Below, piece after piece: positions 1 through 6,675 of a DNA stretch of 7,614 nt. Numbering within the stretch: the first letter of the stretch is position 1; every line of letters begins with the position of its first letter. Under the pieces are notes generated by a model. The model ran no database searches. It had not been told where the DNA came from and worked only from the letters and a program-made list of their open reading frames with translations. Source of the DNA: an uncultured Bacteroidales bacterium (lineage in GTDB: Bacteria > Bacteroidota > Bacteroidia > Bacteroidales > FEN-979); the NCBI GenBank assembly GCA_903928285.1, contig CAIYQH010000174.1, forward strand, positions 1 to 7,614, read 5' to 3'. Position numbers and translations under genes: made by a program.

Positions 1-1
1 G

Positions 2-75
2 TGGAGAATAGGGGAGTCGAACCCCTGACCTTTAGACTGCCAGTCTAACGCTCTAGCCAACTGAGCTAATCCCCC
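2..75 (-). tRNA. tRNA-Ala, anticodon GGC
   Basis: Read on the minus strand, this folds as a complete 74-nt cloverleaf ending at the discriminator base A. The 7-bp acceptor stem is GGGGGAT against ATTCTCC and contains the G3:U70 wobble pair that is the identity mark of alanine tRNA. The D arm is GCTC/GAGC, the anticodon arm TTAGA/TCTAA with loop CTGGCAG (anticodon GGC, reading GCC/GCU), and the T arm AGGGG/CCCCT with loop TTCGACT. Position 1 is compatible with the first C of an encoded CCA, but the window ends there, so whether CCA is encoded cannot be seen. The gene is transcribed away from thpR. Confidence 0.96.
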
Positions 76-85
76 AAAGCGGTTG

Positions 86-93
86 CAAAATTA
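86..93 (-). promoter_or_regulatory. Candidate Bacteroidota -7 element for tRNA-Ala
   Basis: The minus strand reads TAATTTTG here, a full match to the Bacteroidota sigma-A -7 consensus TAnnTTTG. It lies 10 nt upstream of the first base of the tRNA, which suits a short leader. I do not see a matching TTG/TTTG -33 element at the usual spacing. The call therefore rests on the -7 match and its position. Confidence 0.5.
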
Positions 94-106
94 ACAACTT
101 TTTAAT

Positions 107-676
107 ATGAAACGTCTATTTGCTGCATTAAAAATTTATCCGGACGCCTATTTCCTGTCATCCTACCGGAAATTGAAGAGCGCGTTGCACCATGAACACA
201 TCAAATGGGTGGAGGAACACAATATTCATGTTACCCTGAAATTCTTCGGGGAAACCGACGAACGGAAAATTCCCGCAATCTGTTCATCGTTGCGGGAACG
301 GGGTCTGATGACTTCTGAAATCGACCTACAGTTGTCGGGATTGGGAATTTTCGGCAGCGCCTATGCCCCAAAGGTGATTTGGGTGGGTATCGAACCGTTT
401 GACCAGCTTTCAACGCTGATGAAAAATATCCATGGCGATCTGGCAACCATTGGTTTTGAAGCCGACCGTCAAAACCTGGTACCCCATCTTACCCTGGGGA
501 GGATAAAATTCCTGAAGGATAAAGTACTTTTTGACCACATCCTGAGCCAGTTAAAAACCATTGCATCGGCCCCCCTGCGCATCGGGGAAATCATCCTTTA
601 TGAAAGCATCCTGCATCATGAGGGACCTGAATATATTATCCTCGACAGGTTCCCTCTAAAAAAAGAACTCCCCTGA
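107..676 (+). CDS. thpR: RNA 2',3'-cyclic phosphodiesterase (2'-5' RNA ligase family)
   Basis: A 189-aa soluble cytoplasmic protein of the 2H phosphoesterase superfamily. Known members hydrolyse 2',3'-cyclic phosphate ends of RNA, and some join tRNA halves through a 2'-5' bond in vitro. Both catalytic HxTL motifs are present: HVTL at residues 41-44 (followed by KFFG) and HLTL at residues 127-130 (followed by GR). The start MKRLFAAL matches the usual family N-terminus, where a short F-A/V-A strand begins the fold, and the length is typical (about 175-190 aa). The ATG follows an AT-rich stretch with no Shine-Dalgarno sequence, as is normal in Bacteroidota. It is divergent from the tRNA gene with 31 bp between them, and I could not identify its promoter. 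Its last codons overlap a terminator that serves the opposite strand. The physiological RNA substrate of this family is uncertain. Confidence 0.93.
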   Translation: MKRLFAALKIYPDAYFLSSYRKLKSALHHEHIKWVEEHNIHVTLKFFGETDERKIPAICSSLRERGLMTSEIDLQLSGLGIFGSAYAPKVIWVGIEPFDQLSTLMKNIHGDLATIGFEADRQNLVPHLTLGRIKFLKDKVLFDHILSQLKTIASAPLRIGEIILYESILHHEGPEYIILDRFPLKKELP

Positions 677-703
677 TTTCCATTCGGCCTATCAGGGGAG
701 TTC
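658..703 (-). terminator. Intrinsic terminator of the minus-strand unit, inside the 3' end of thpR
   Basis: Bases 665-677 and 691-703 are perfect 13-bp inverted repeats (GAACTCCCCTGAT / ATCAGGGGAGTTC) around a 13-nt loop. On the minus strand the stem is followed at once by seven Ts (complement of A658-664), the classic intrinsic terminator layout, 33 nt after the stop codon of the 108-aa gene. On the plus strand the stem is followed by AGAATAAAAT, not a T-run, so it should act mainly in the minus direction. The stem includes the last codons and stop of thpR. Confidence 0.88.
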
Positions 704-736
704 AGAATAAAATACTATTCCTGTAAAGGAACCTGT

Positions 737-1063
737 TTACACAGACTTCTCGTACTTGCTGGCAATGAGATGATATACGATAAGCCCTATCCCGCCAAAC
801 AGGCAGATCATGGAGAAGAAGGCGGGTTCTTCACTCAGGGTGGTATAAACCGCCAGCACTTTACCAAGCAGGATTCCTGCACCAATTCCTACCAGAAGCA
901 ATCCCCATTTCAACGAGGAGGGCTGGTTCTTTGAGGATTCGAAGATGGTTGCATCGATGCCTTTTTCAATAAGCGCCAAGCGTTCTTTCCGCCTTACCAG
1001 CAGGTAAACAATGCCGTAAATCATGGCAAAACATGCGATCGGGATCAAAAATTCAGTATTCAT
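737..1063 (-). CDS. Small three-helix membrane protein (DUF6249-like)
   Basis: A 108-aa integral membrane protein of unknown function. Three hydrophobic segments are visible at about residues 5-23, 52-72 and 80-100. Between the first two lies a charged loop (RRKERLALIEKGID, residues 24-37), and the tail is basic (SKYEKSV). The arginine-rich start of the loop suggests it is cytoplasmic. The short helix, KERLALIEKG-type loop and paired C-terminal helices resemble small Bacteroidota proteins annotated as DUF6249; this is from memory and was not searched. It lies 84 bp downstream of the large secreted-protein gene on the same strand. I see no terminator or TAnnTTTG element in that gap, so co-transcription is likely. 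A strong terminator follows it. There is no signal peptide or catalytic motif, so no reaction can be assigned. Confidence 0.82.
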   Translation of the reverse strand: MNTEFLIPIACFAMIYGIVYLLVRRKERLALIEKGIDATIFESSKNQPSSLKWGLLLVGIGAGILLGKVLAVYTTLSEEPAFFSMICLFGGIGLIVYHLIASKYEKSV

Positions 1064-1147
1064 TTCCGTTTAATTTTGGTTTGTTTTCCGTTTTCGATCC
1101 GTTTGACGCAACATAACAAAACAGGTTACAGGTTATCCGGCAAAGGA

Positions 1148-4135
1148 TTACTGCACAATGACTTTTTCACTGTAAATGTGGTCATTATGCGATAACCTGA
1201 TGTAGTAAATGCCCCTGGCAAACCGCGACATATCAAGTTTTCTGGTGAAAGTAGCCGGTATATCCGAAAGGAGCTCTGTATATTGAACCTTGCCGGTACC
1301 ATCTATGACAGACAGCGTAAGCATCCGTTCCTTGCCGTTTATTTTCAGGGTTAGTTCGCCGCTTACAGGATTCGGGTAGATCTGAACCGATGATCCGAAA
1401 GCTGCCTGGTTTATCCCGGCACAGTTGTTTACTATCAGGGCTTTTACCGATTCGGTTCCATCACCACAACCGTTATGACCCAAAACATGAAGGTTTCCCG
1501 AGACAGCAGTAGCGCTGAAGGAGAGGGTAACCTGGTTTGTTCCCTGGCCTGAAGTGGCGGTGGCGCCGACAGGCAACGTCCATACATACTGGGTAGCGCC
1601 TGCAATGGCAGGGATGCTGTAGATATGGTTGGTTGTACCCTGGCAAACAGTATCTTTCCCGGTAATAGTTCCGGCAACGGCTGGTTTAATTTTCACACCG
1701 ACAGCCTTGGAAGCCACACCGCTCGATCCGCAATCGTTGGTTGCCACAGCGGTAACATTTCCTGCCGTCTGTCCCCAGGTTACATGGATGGTATCGGTAT
1801 GCTGTCCGCTGACAATGATGGCATCGGCAGGTACGGTCCAGGTGTAGGTCACCGGCAGATCGCTGAGGGCCGTATAATAGGTGCCATTGGTACCGGCGCA
1901 AAGCGAGTCGGGACCATGGATGGGGACCAGGGCGGTTGGCGGCATGTTCACTGTAACGGGCAGTACGCTCGGGACACTTGTTCCGCAATCGTTTCCTGCA
2001 ATAACAGAGACATTTCCTGTGGTAACACCCCACAAAACGGTAACGGTCGTGGTATTCTGACCGCTTGTGATCTGTGCATCAAGCGGTGCGCTCCATGAAT
2101 AGGAGGTTGCAACAGGAACATCGACGATTGAATAGGTTCCCGTAGTATTCTTGCAGATGCTCTGTGGCCCGGTAATCGGACCCGGTGTGGAAGGACCTGT
2201 GTTTACATGAACGATTACGCTGTCGCTGGTGGTATGCGATGCATTATCCACAACCGTGACATGGTAGGTGGTGGTAGCGGTCGGCGTTGCAACCGGGTTG
2301 ATGATGTTCGGATTGCTCAATCCTGTCGGGGGTGTCCAGCTGTAAGTAAACGGGGCTGTTCCGCCGAGAATGGATACATTGAGTTGTGATGTGGCACCCT
2401 GGCAGATTGTGCCTGGGGTGGCAATGGCAGTGGCTTTGAATACGTTGCCCGGCATGACCTTGATGGTGGCGGTACGTTTATGTGCCGGCGTTCCGTTGGG
2501 CCCGTTTGCAATAAAGGATACCATATAGGTTCCTGAAGGAACAGCTCCCGACAGGTTAAACTTCACCGGTTTTGAACCCGGCAGGGAGGTCAGGGAATTG
2601 CCCGAAGGATAGGAAATAGTAATCGTCCCGGCAGTAGGAGTGGGGGTAATGCTTGTCGATATAAGAACCGTATCGGTATAAAGTTTCACCTCGGGAATGG
2701 ATACCTGGAAGATGGTACTGTCGAGCGGTGAAAAGAGCGTATCCAATGAGTGGTCAAGCGCCATGGCAAAATCGGGGAAATAGGCCGTCATGCTCTGGAA
2801 AGTACCCTGGCGGAAATCGGTCCAGCCGATCATCGAGCCTCTTTTATTGGAAACAACGCCATTGTAGTCGCCCTGGTAACGCGGGGTTCCGCCGCCACCG
2901 CAAGTGGGACAGTCGATCTTCATCTTTGCATTCGAAATCTTCTGGTTAACCGCAAATGTCTGGCCGCCGTCGGTTGAATAGCTTGCGTAGATCATGGCGC
3001 TGTCGCTGGTGGGACAATCGCGTGTATCCATCCACATTACGTAAAGTTTGCCGGTTTCCTTGTCGCACCATATGGCCGGATGCCACTGGTGGTTGTTCAC
3101 GGTGTTCGGATCGTCGTTAACCTTAACGGCTGCACTCCAGGTTGTTCCGTCGTCGCTCGATGAACGGCAGAAGATATCGGGTTTTCCGCTGGCTGACGGG
3201 GGATCGTTGGAGGCGTAAACCACATACATCCTGCCACGGTTTGCGCCATAGCTGTTGTCGGCGGCAATCATCGGGTAGGGGCGGGTACGCATGCCCTGTA
3301 CCGAATTTCTTCCGCCTACCTGGCTGCCTACCGTATTGCAAAATTGCTGGACTGATTTCTGGGTGAAGGTAGCTCCCCCATCGGTTGAGAGATAAAAAGT
3401 GTAGGTTGAATTGAAAGAGCTGCCACTATTGGTCACAACGTGAACTGCGCCACCCTGGATATTTCCTTCAGGGCCAACCGCGACCATCATTCCCGGAATC
3501 TGTTGCGTGGTAGGGGCCCAGGTGGAGGTAAAAGTGAGCCCGTGATCCATGCTGCGGGCAAAATTCCCCGGAGGACCTCCGTTGGTCATCGTGGTATAGA
3601 CATAATTGGCAAACGGACCGGAGGTCTGGTCGGCAGCGATCCAGTTTTTATCATTGCCGGCAATAGAGGTGACCGAAGGTCCCCAGGTTACGCCATTGTT
3701 GGTTGAGGCCATTACTTTACATCCGGAGATGTTGCCATACATGTTTTCATAAAATAAATTACCAAGGCTGTCGTAGGCAACCACCGGGTCGCCTGCCATG
3801 GTTGCTGCAAAATTGGCCGCATGGATAAACCAGTCATAGCCATTTTCAGTATCATGCGGCGCATTGGTATTGTAGGCAGTAAAGTACCAGGCCGGTTGCT
3901 TTGGATTTTCAGCCATGTTACTTTCACCAAAATCTGTCCCGAGGAGGTAATTGTCCCAGTTGCCGATGGTTACAACTGCGGCAGTGGAATTGGGCGCATC
4001 AGACTGTGTGTTGATTTTTTCCCGGAGATACTGCGGAACCTGGTCAAGGTTCGGATTATCTGCATGTGATTGGGCAAAAACCTGATTTGTTACCATCAGC
4101 AGGAATAACAAACCAGCAAGAGTAAACATTTTCAT
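1148..4135 (-). CDS. Secreted multidomain protein: Asp-box beta-propeller, Ig/PKD-like repeats, type IX secretion C-terminal domain
   Basis: A 995-aa exported protein. Residues 1-21 form a signal peptide (MK, hydrophobic core, VFA before Q22). Residues about 100-460 look like a BNR/sialidase-type beta-propeller with five Asp-boxes: STNNGVTW (144-151), SMDHGLTF (195-202), STDGGATF (250-257), SSDDGTTW (326-333) and STDGGQTF (387-394). A CPTCGGGG cysteine-glycine stretch (409-416) precedes the propeller's last GDYNGV and GWTDFRQG strands. An Ig-like domain follows at about 475-562, then a PKD-like domain at 563-645 and three PKD-like repeats at 650-903. Residues 918-995 are a type A sorting domain starting QIYPNP and ending EKVIVQ, which in known T9SS cargo directs outer-membrane passage and usually surface attachment. 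I see no canonical sialidase F/YRIP motif, so sialidase activity should not be assumed; glycan or protein binding is equally possible. MKM allows a start at M1 or M3. A good promoter lies upstream. Confidence 0.93.
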   Translation of the reverse strand: MKMFTLAGLLFLLMVTNQVFAQSHADNPNLDQVPQYLREKINTQSDAPNSTAAVVTIGNWDNYLLGTDFGESNMAENPKQPAWYFTAYNTNAPHDTENGYDWFIHAANFAATMAGDPVVAYDSLGNLFYENMYGNISGCKVMASTNNGVTWGPSVTSIAGNDKNWIAADQTSGPFANYVYTTMTNGGPPGNFARSMDHGLTFTSTWAPTTQQIPGMMVAVGPEGNIQGGAVHVVTNSGSSFNSTYTFYLSTDGGATFTQKSVQQFCNTVGSQVGGRNSVQGMRTRPYPMIAADNSYGANRGRMYVVYASNDPPSASGKPDIFCRSSSDDGTTWSAAVKVNDDPNTVNNHQWHPAIWCDKETGKLYVMWMDTRDCPTSDSAMIYASYSTDGGQTFAVNQKISNAKMKIDCPTCGGGGTPRYQGDYNGVVSNKRGSMIGWTDFRQGTFQSMTAYFPDFAMALDHSLDTLFSPLDSTIFQVSIPEVKLYTDTVLISTSITPTPTAGTITISYPSGNSLTSLPGSKPVKFNLSGAVPSGTYMVSFIANGPNGTPAHKRTATIKVMPGNVFKATAIATPGTICQGATSQLNVSILGGTAPFTYSWTPPTGLSNPNIINPVATPTATTTYHVTVVDNASHTTSDSVIVHVNTGPSTPGPITGPQSICKNTTGTYSIVDVPVATSYSWSAPLDAQITSGQNTTTVTVLWGVTTGNVSVIAGNDCGTSVPSVLPVTVNMPPTALVPIHGPDSLCAGTNGTYYTALSDLPVTYTWTVPADAIIVSGQHTDTIHVTWGQTAGNVTAVATNDCGSSGVASKAVGVKIKPAVAGTITGKDTVCQGTTNHIYSIPAIAGATQYVWTLPVGATATSGQGTNQVTLSFSATAVSGNLHVLGHNGCGDGTESVKALIVNNCAGINQAAFGSSVQIYPNPVSGELTLKINGKERMLTLSVIDGTGKVQYTELLSDIPATFTRKLDMSRFARGIYYIRLSHNDHIYSEKVIVQ
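1427..2188 (-). repeat. Three tandem PKD-like protein repeats in the secreted protein
   Basis: Three consecutive units of about 82-88 residues: 650-731 (bases 1943-2188), 732-815 (1691-1942) and 816-903 (1427-1690). Each begins with I-x-G-x-x-x-x-C (C661, C746, C831) and has a central Y/W-x-W strand. Each then has a SGQ-T-V strand and a closing N-(D/G)-C-G (C717, C802, C890). Cysteine spacing within units is 56, 56 and 59 residues, which suggests one disulfide per repeat in the oxidising exterior. At DNA level the units have diverged, sharing only short blocks such as CCGCAATCGTT around the closing NDCG. Domains of this kind usually act as spacers that hold the functional head away from the cell surface. 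Confidence 0.8.
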
Positions 4136-4177
4136 AACGAAGGGTTTTAAATGTGGTTAAATGGCTTTACTAACCTA

Positions 4178-4209
4178 CAAACGTACAAAAAAACAGATTG
4201 TTCCGCAAA
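4178..4209 (-). promoter_or_regulatory. Predicted Bacteroidota promoter of the secreted-protein gene
   Basis: On the minus strand a TTTG -33 element (4206-4209) is followed after 20 nt by TACGTTTG (4178-4185), an exact TAnnTTTG -7 element. Both sequences and the spacing fit the Bacteroidota housekeeping consensus. Transcription would start near 4172, giving a leader of about 37 nt before the ATG at 4135. Confidence 0.7.
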
Positions 4210-4213
4210 TTAA

Positions 4214-4247
4214 TTGTTATGGTAAAACCAAAATGCAGTTATCTTTG
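4214..4247 (+). promoter_or_regulatory. Predicted promoter of the ECF sigma operon
   Basis: TATCTTTG at 4240-4247 is an exact TAnnTTTG -7 element, with a TTG at 4214-4216 as possible -33 element. The 23-nt spacer is at the long end of what is accepted for Bacteroidota. Transcription would begin near 4253, about 40 nt before the ATG at 4294. A short inverted repeat TGGT-AAA-ACCA (4220-4230) lies in the spacer and could be an operator, but with 4-bp arms this is weak. Confidence 0.58.
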
Positions 4248-4293
4248 TGTGGAAGGATGTAACCTTGGATAAATCAGACCGTCTAAAAACCCA

Positions 4294-4860
4294 ATGAAAT
4301 ACCTGGAGGATAGCCATTACATTGAACTTGTGCTGAACGGCGATGTTTCAGCCTATGCAGTGCTGGTTTCAAAACATAAAAACCTGGTATTTTCAATTGC
4401 CCTCAAAATTCTCAACAACCGGGAAGATGCGGAAGAGGTTGCCCAGGACTGTTTCCTGAAGGTTTTTCAGGCATTAAAAACATTTGAAAAAAAATCAAAG
4501 TTTTCGACTTGGCTGTATCGCATTGTTTACAATGCAGCCATCTCCAGAACACGGAAAAAAAGGCTAGACCTGGTTCCCATGGATGATTATGTCATTCATA
4601 ACTATTCGGAAGATGAAATTTCAGGCGGCATGGATGAACTTGATCCTGAAGAAAAGAAAGAGATGATCGAACAGGCGATGAAACGGCTGACTGAAGATGA
4701 AAGCCTGCTGATTACCCTGTTTTACAAGGGCGAAAACTCGATTGAGGAGATCAGCCAGATTACCGGTCTTACCATGTCGAATGTGAAGGTCAGGCTGCAC
4801 CGGATCAGGAAAAAACTGCAGGGAGAACTTGCCGTAATGTTGAACCGGGCAATGAATTAG
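4294..4860 (+). CDS. ECF-family RNA polymerase sigma factor (sigma-70 regions 2 and 4)
   Basis: A 188-aa alternative sigma factor of the extracytoplasmic-function type, which directs RNA polymerase to a small set of promoters. Region 2 spans about residues 18-85. It includes the core-binding helix DAEEVAQDCFLKVF (45-58) and the -10-recognition helix FSTWLYRIVYNAA (70-82). A variable acidic linker (about 95-122) replaces region 3. Region 4 spans about 125-178, with the helix-turn-helix SIEEISQITGLTMSNVKVRLHRIRKKL (149-175) for -35 recognition. Length is typical for the family. It is followed after 24 bp by a small membrane protein that is probably its anti-sigma partner, and it is divergent from the secreted-protein gene. 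Its regulon is unknown; the T9SS regulator SigP of Porphyromonas gingivalis is also an ECF factor, but I cannot tell whether this is an orthologue. Confidence 0.95.
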   Translation: MKYLEDSHYIELVLNGDVSAYAVLVSKHKNLVFSIALKILNNREDAEEVAQDCFLKVFQALKTFEKKSKFSTWLYRIVYNAAISRTRKKRLDLVPMDDYVIHNYSEDEISGGMDELDPEEKKEMIEQAMKRLTEDESLLITLFYKGENSIEEISQITGLTMSNVKVRLHRIRKKLQGELAVMLNRAMN

Positions 4861-4884
4861 TGGATTTATTAAATTTGCGCCATT

Positions 4885-5298
4885 ATGGAAAAGGATGATT
4901 TTTTGAACGATGATTTTTTATGGGATCTGATCCGGCAAATCCCGTCGGATAGTCCCTCCGATGATTTTGTGACACGGGTAATGGCTGGCGTGGAATCGAT
5001 ACAGCAGACAGCTCCGGTGCGTAAGAATTACATCTTATATATCAGAAATATAATGCCTTACCTGCTTTTATCGCTCTTTTTGATCCTGGTTGTTTCAACC
5101 TCCGATATCCCTTTCCTGAACTGGTTTCCGGGGAAAAATTATTATCTGAATAACCTGCTGCCCTATTTCGGTACCCTCTTTACCGGCATGAAAAATGCCT
5201 TCTCTTCCAAATATGTATCTTTCGGAATGCTGGTGTTCGCTTCAGCAGGATTACTCTTCCTGGTCGACCGGTTATTCAGTCGTAAAACCATCTTTTAA
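4885..5298 (+). CDS. Putative membrane-anchored anti-sigma factor
   Basis: A 137-aa protein with an acidic soluble N-terminus (about residues 1-45), a transmembrane helix at about 52-71 and a second at about 110-128. This places both ends in the cytoplasm if the positive-inside rule holds. The N-terminal pattern FLWDLIRQIP...SPSDDFVTRVM resembles the short conserved segment of small Bacteroidota proteins encoded after ECF sigma genes, where a helix packs on sigma region 2 or 4; this is recalled, not searched. The protein has no cysteine or histidine, so it cannot be a zinc-type (HxxxCxxC) anti-sigma factor. It starts 24 bp after the sigma stop and is almost certainly co-transcribed. Its stop directly abuts the stop of the convergent lutB-like gene. 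The anti-sigma role is inferred mainly from position and topology. Confidence 0.72.
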   Translation: MEKDDFLNDDFLWDLIRQIPSDSPSDDFVTRVMAGVESIQQTAPVRKNYILYIRNIMPYLLLSLFLILVVSTSDIPFLNWFPGKNYYLNNLLPYFGTLFTGMKNAFSSKYVSFGMLVFASAGLLFLVDRLFSRKTIF

Positions 5299-6675
5299 TC
5301 AGGGATGTGATTCCTTCCATAACTCCTTGAAACTCTTGGGCGCAATTTTCGGAAGGGTTCTCCTGGGTCCCCACATCTTTTTTCCAAACCTGTGAATCAT
5401 CCTGTTTTTCATCCCGGTACTGGGTTTGTCAATCATCCACCGGTGCAGCATCACAGTTTTCCAGGCCGAAACAATGGTGCGCCAGGTATAGGAAACATAC
5501 TTTTTTGAAACCGCCTCATGACGGTTGTGCAAAAGCAGCTCGTGGAGCGGGATCTTGATTGGACAGACCTCCGTGCATTTCCCGCACAGGGAGGAGGCAA
5601 AACTCAGGTGGTTATATTCCTTCATTCCAAGGTAATGGGGCGAGATGACCGAACCAACCGGACCGGAATAGGTGGCATTGTAGGTGTATCCTCCCACACT
5701 CCGGTATATGGGACATCCGTTCAGGCAGGCGCCACAACGGATACACGAGAGGGCTCGCCGCTGTTCCCTGAATCTCAACAATTCCGTTCGACGGTTATCG
5801 AGCAGAATGACATACATCTCTTCAGGACCATCCGGTTCAAACTCGGTGCGCGGCCCAAACACAATATTATTGTAAACAGTGATATGCTGACCGGTACCAT
5901 GCTGTGCAAGAAGTGGAAGAAACAAATCGAGATCTTCAAGCGAAGGTATGAGCTTTTCGATGCCGACAATGACGATATGAATTTTTGGAAACGCCATGCA
6001 TAACAACCCGTTTCCCTCGTTTTCGGTGAGCGCCACCGCACCCACATCGGCAATCAGGAAGTTTCCGCCGGTAATCCCCACATCTGCCCGCACAAACTCA
6101 CCCCTCAGCTTATCACGCACGAAATGTGCAACATCCTCAGGTGTGCTGTCGGCGGGCATATTGAATTTCTTATGAAACAGTTTGGCAACATCCTCCTTTG
6201 ACTTATGCATCGCAGGAGTAAGAATGTGATAGGGTTTCTCCCCGGCTATCTGAACGATATATTCTCCTAAATCGGTTTCAAAGACCTCGCGCTTGTTTTT
6301 TTCAAACAGTTCATTCAGCTCAAGTTCCTCTGAAACCATCGTCTTCTGTTTCACGATTACCTGTGCCTTTGCCTTTTTGATGATATTCATGATCTCCCGC
6401 TGGGCATCCTTTTCATTGGGAGCCCAGATCACCTTGCCACCCCTTTTACTGAAGTTGTTCTCAAATTCAACAAGGTACTTGTCAAGGCTGTTGATCGTTT
6501 TATGCTTTATATTGGCAGCACGGCGTTTGGCAAGCTCCAGATTCTTATACTGACTCTTTCCTTTCAGTACCTGTTCATCGTATTTCCCGATGTTGTAATT
6601 TAACCGTTTCCTGTGTTCGGGATCGAACGACTTGATGTTGGCATCCTCAATAAATTTCTGATATATATGGTTCAT
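5299..6675 (-). CDS. lutB: LutB-like iron-sulfur LUD-domain protein (lactate utilisation)
   Basis: A 458-aa cytoplasmic protein with the full LutB architecture. An LUD domain covers about residues 60-300 and includes the family segment GITGGNFLIADVGAVALTENEGN (200-222). A ferredoxin-like module follows, with CIRCGACLNGCP (C311, C314, C317, C321) and SLCGKCTEVCP (C364, C367, C371). The basic C-terminal extension (about 375-458) is typical of LutB, and length matches the family (about 460-475 aa). In Bacillus subtilis, LutA, LutB and LutC together oxidise L-lactate to pyruvate, LutB carrying the Fe-S centres. No lutA or lutC is adjacent here, so partners must be elsewhere or the role differs. 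The ATG overlaps the rpiB stop in ATGA (6672-6675), which suggests translational coupling. Its stop directly abuts that of the convergent anti-sigma gene, and no terminator is visible. Confidence 0.9.
   Translation of the reverse strand: MNHIYQKFIEDANIKSFDPEHRKRLNYNIGKYDEQVLKGKSQYKNLELAKRRAANIKHKTINSLDKYLVEFENNFSKRGGKVIWAPNEKDAQREIMNIIKKAKAQVIVKQKTMVSEELELNELFEKNKREVFETDLGEYIVQIAGEKPYHILTPAMHKSKEDVAKLFHKKFNMPADSTPEDVAHFVRDKLRGEFVRADVGITGGNFLIADVGAVALTENEGNGLLCMAFPKIHIVIVGIEKLIPSLEDLDLFLPLLAQHGTGQHITVYNNIVFGPRTEFEPDGPEEMYVILLDNRRTELLRFREQRRALSCIRCGACLNGCPIYRSVGGYTYNATYSGPVGSVISPHYLGMKEYNHLSFASSLCGKCTEVCPIKIPLHELLLHNRHEAVSKKYVSYTWRTIVSAWKTVMLHRWMIDKPSTGMKNRMIHRFGKKMWGPRRTLPKIAPKSFKELWKESHP

Noticed and set aside
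1625..2098. Plus-strand open frame of 157 codons opposite the secreted-protein gene
   Set aside because: It lies wholly antisense to the PKD-like repeats, has no recognisable motif and an unnatural composition, and the minus-strand reading has clear domains.
1148..4135. Assignment as a true exo-alpha-sialidase
   Set aside because: Asp-boxes occur in many non-sialidase propellers, and no F/YRIP motif or clear catalytic set was identified by eye.
5518..6003. Plus-strand open frame of 161 codons opposite lutB
   Set aside because: It is antisense to the conserved Fe-S and LUD segments of lutB, and no family pattern is visible.
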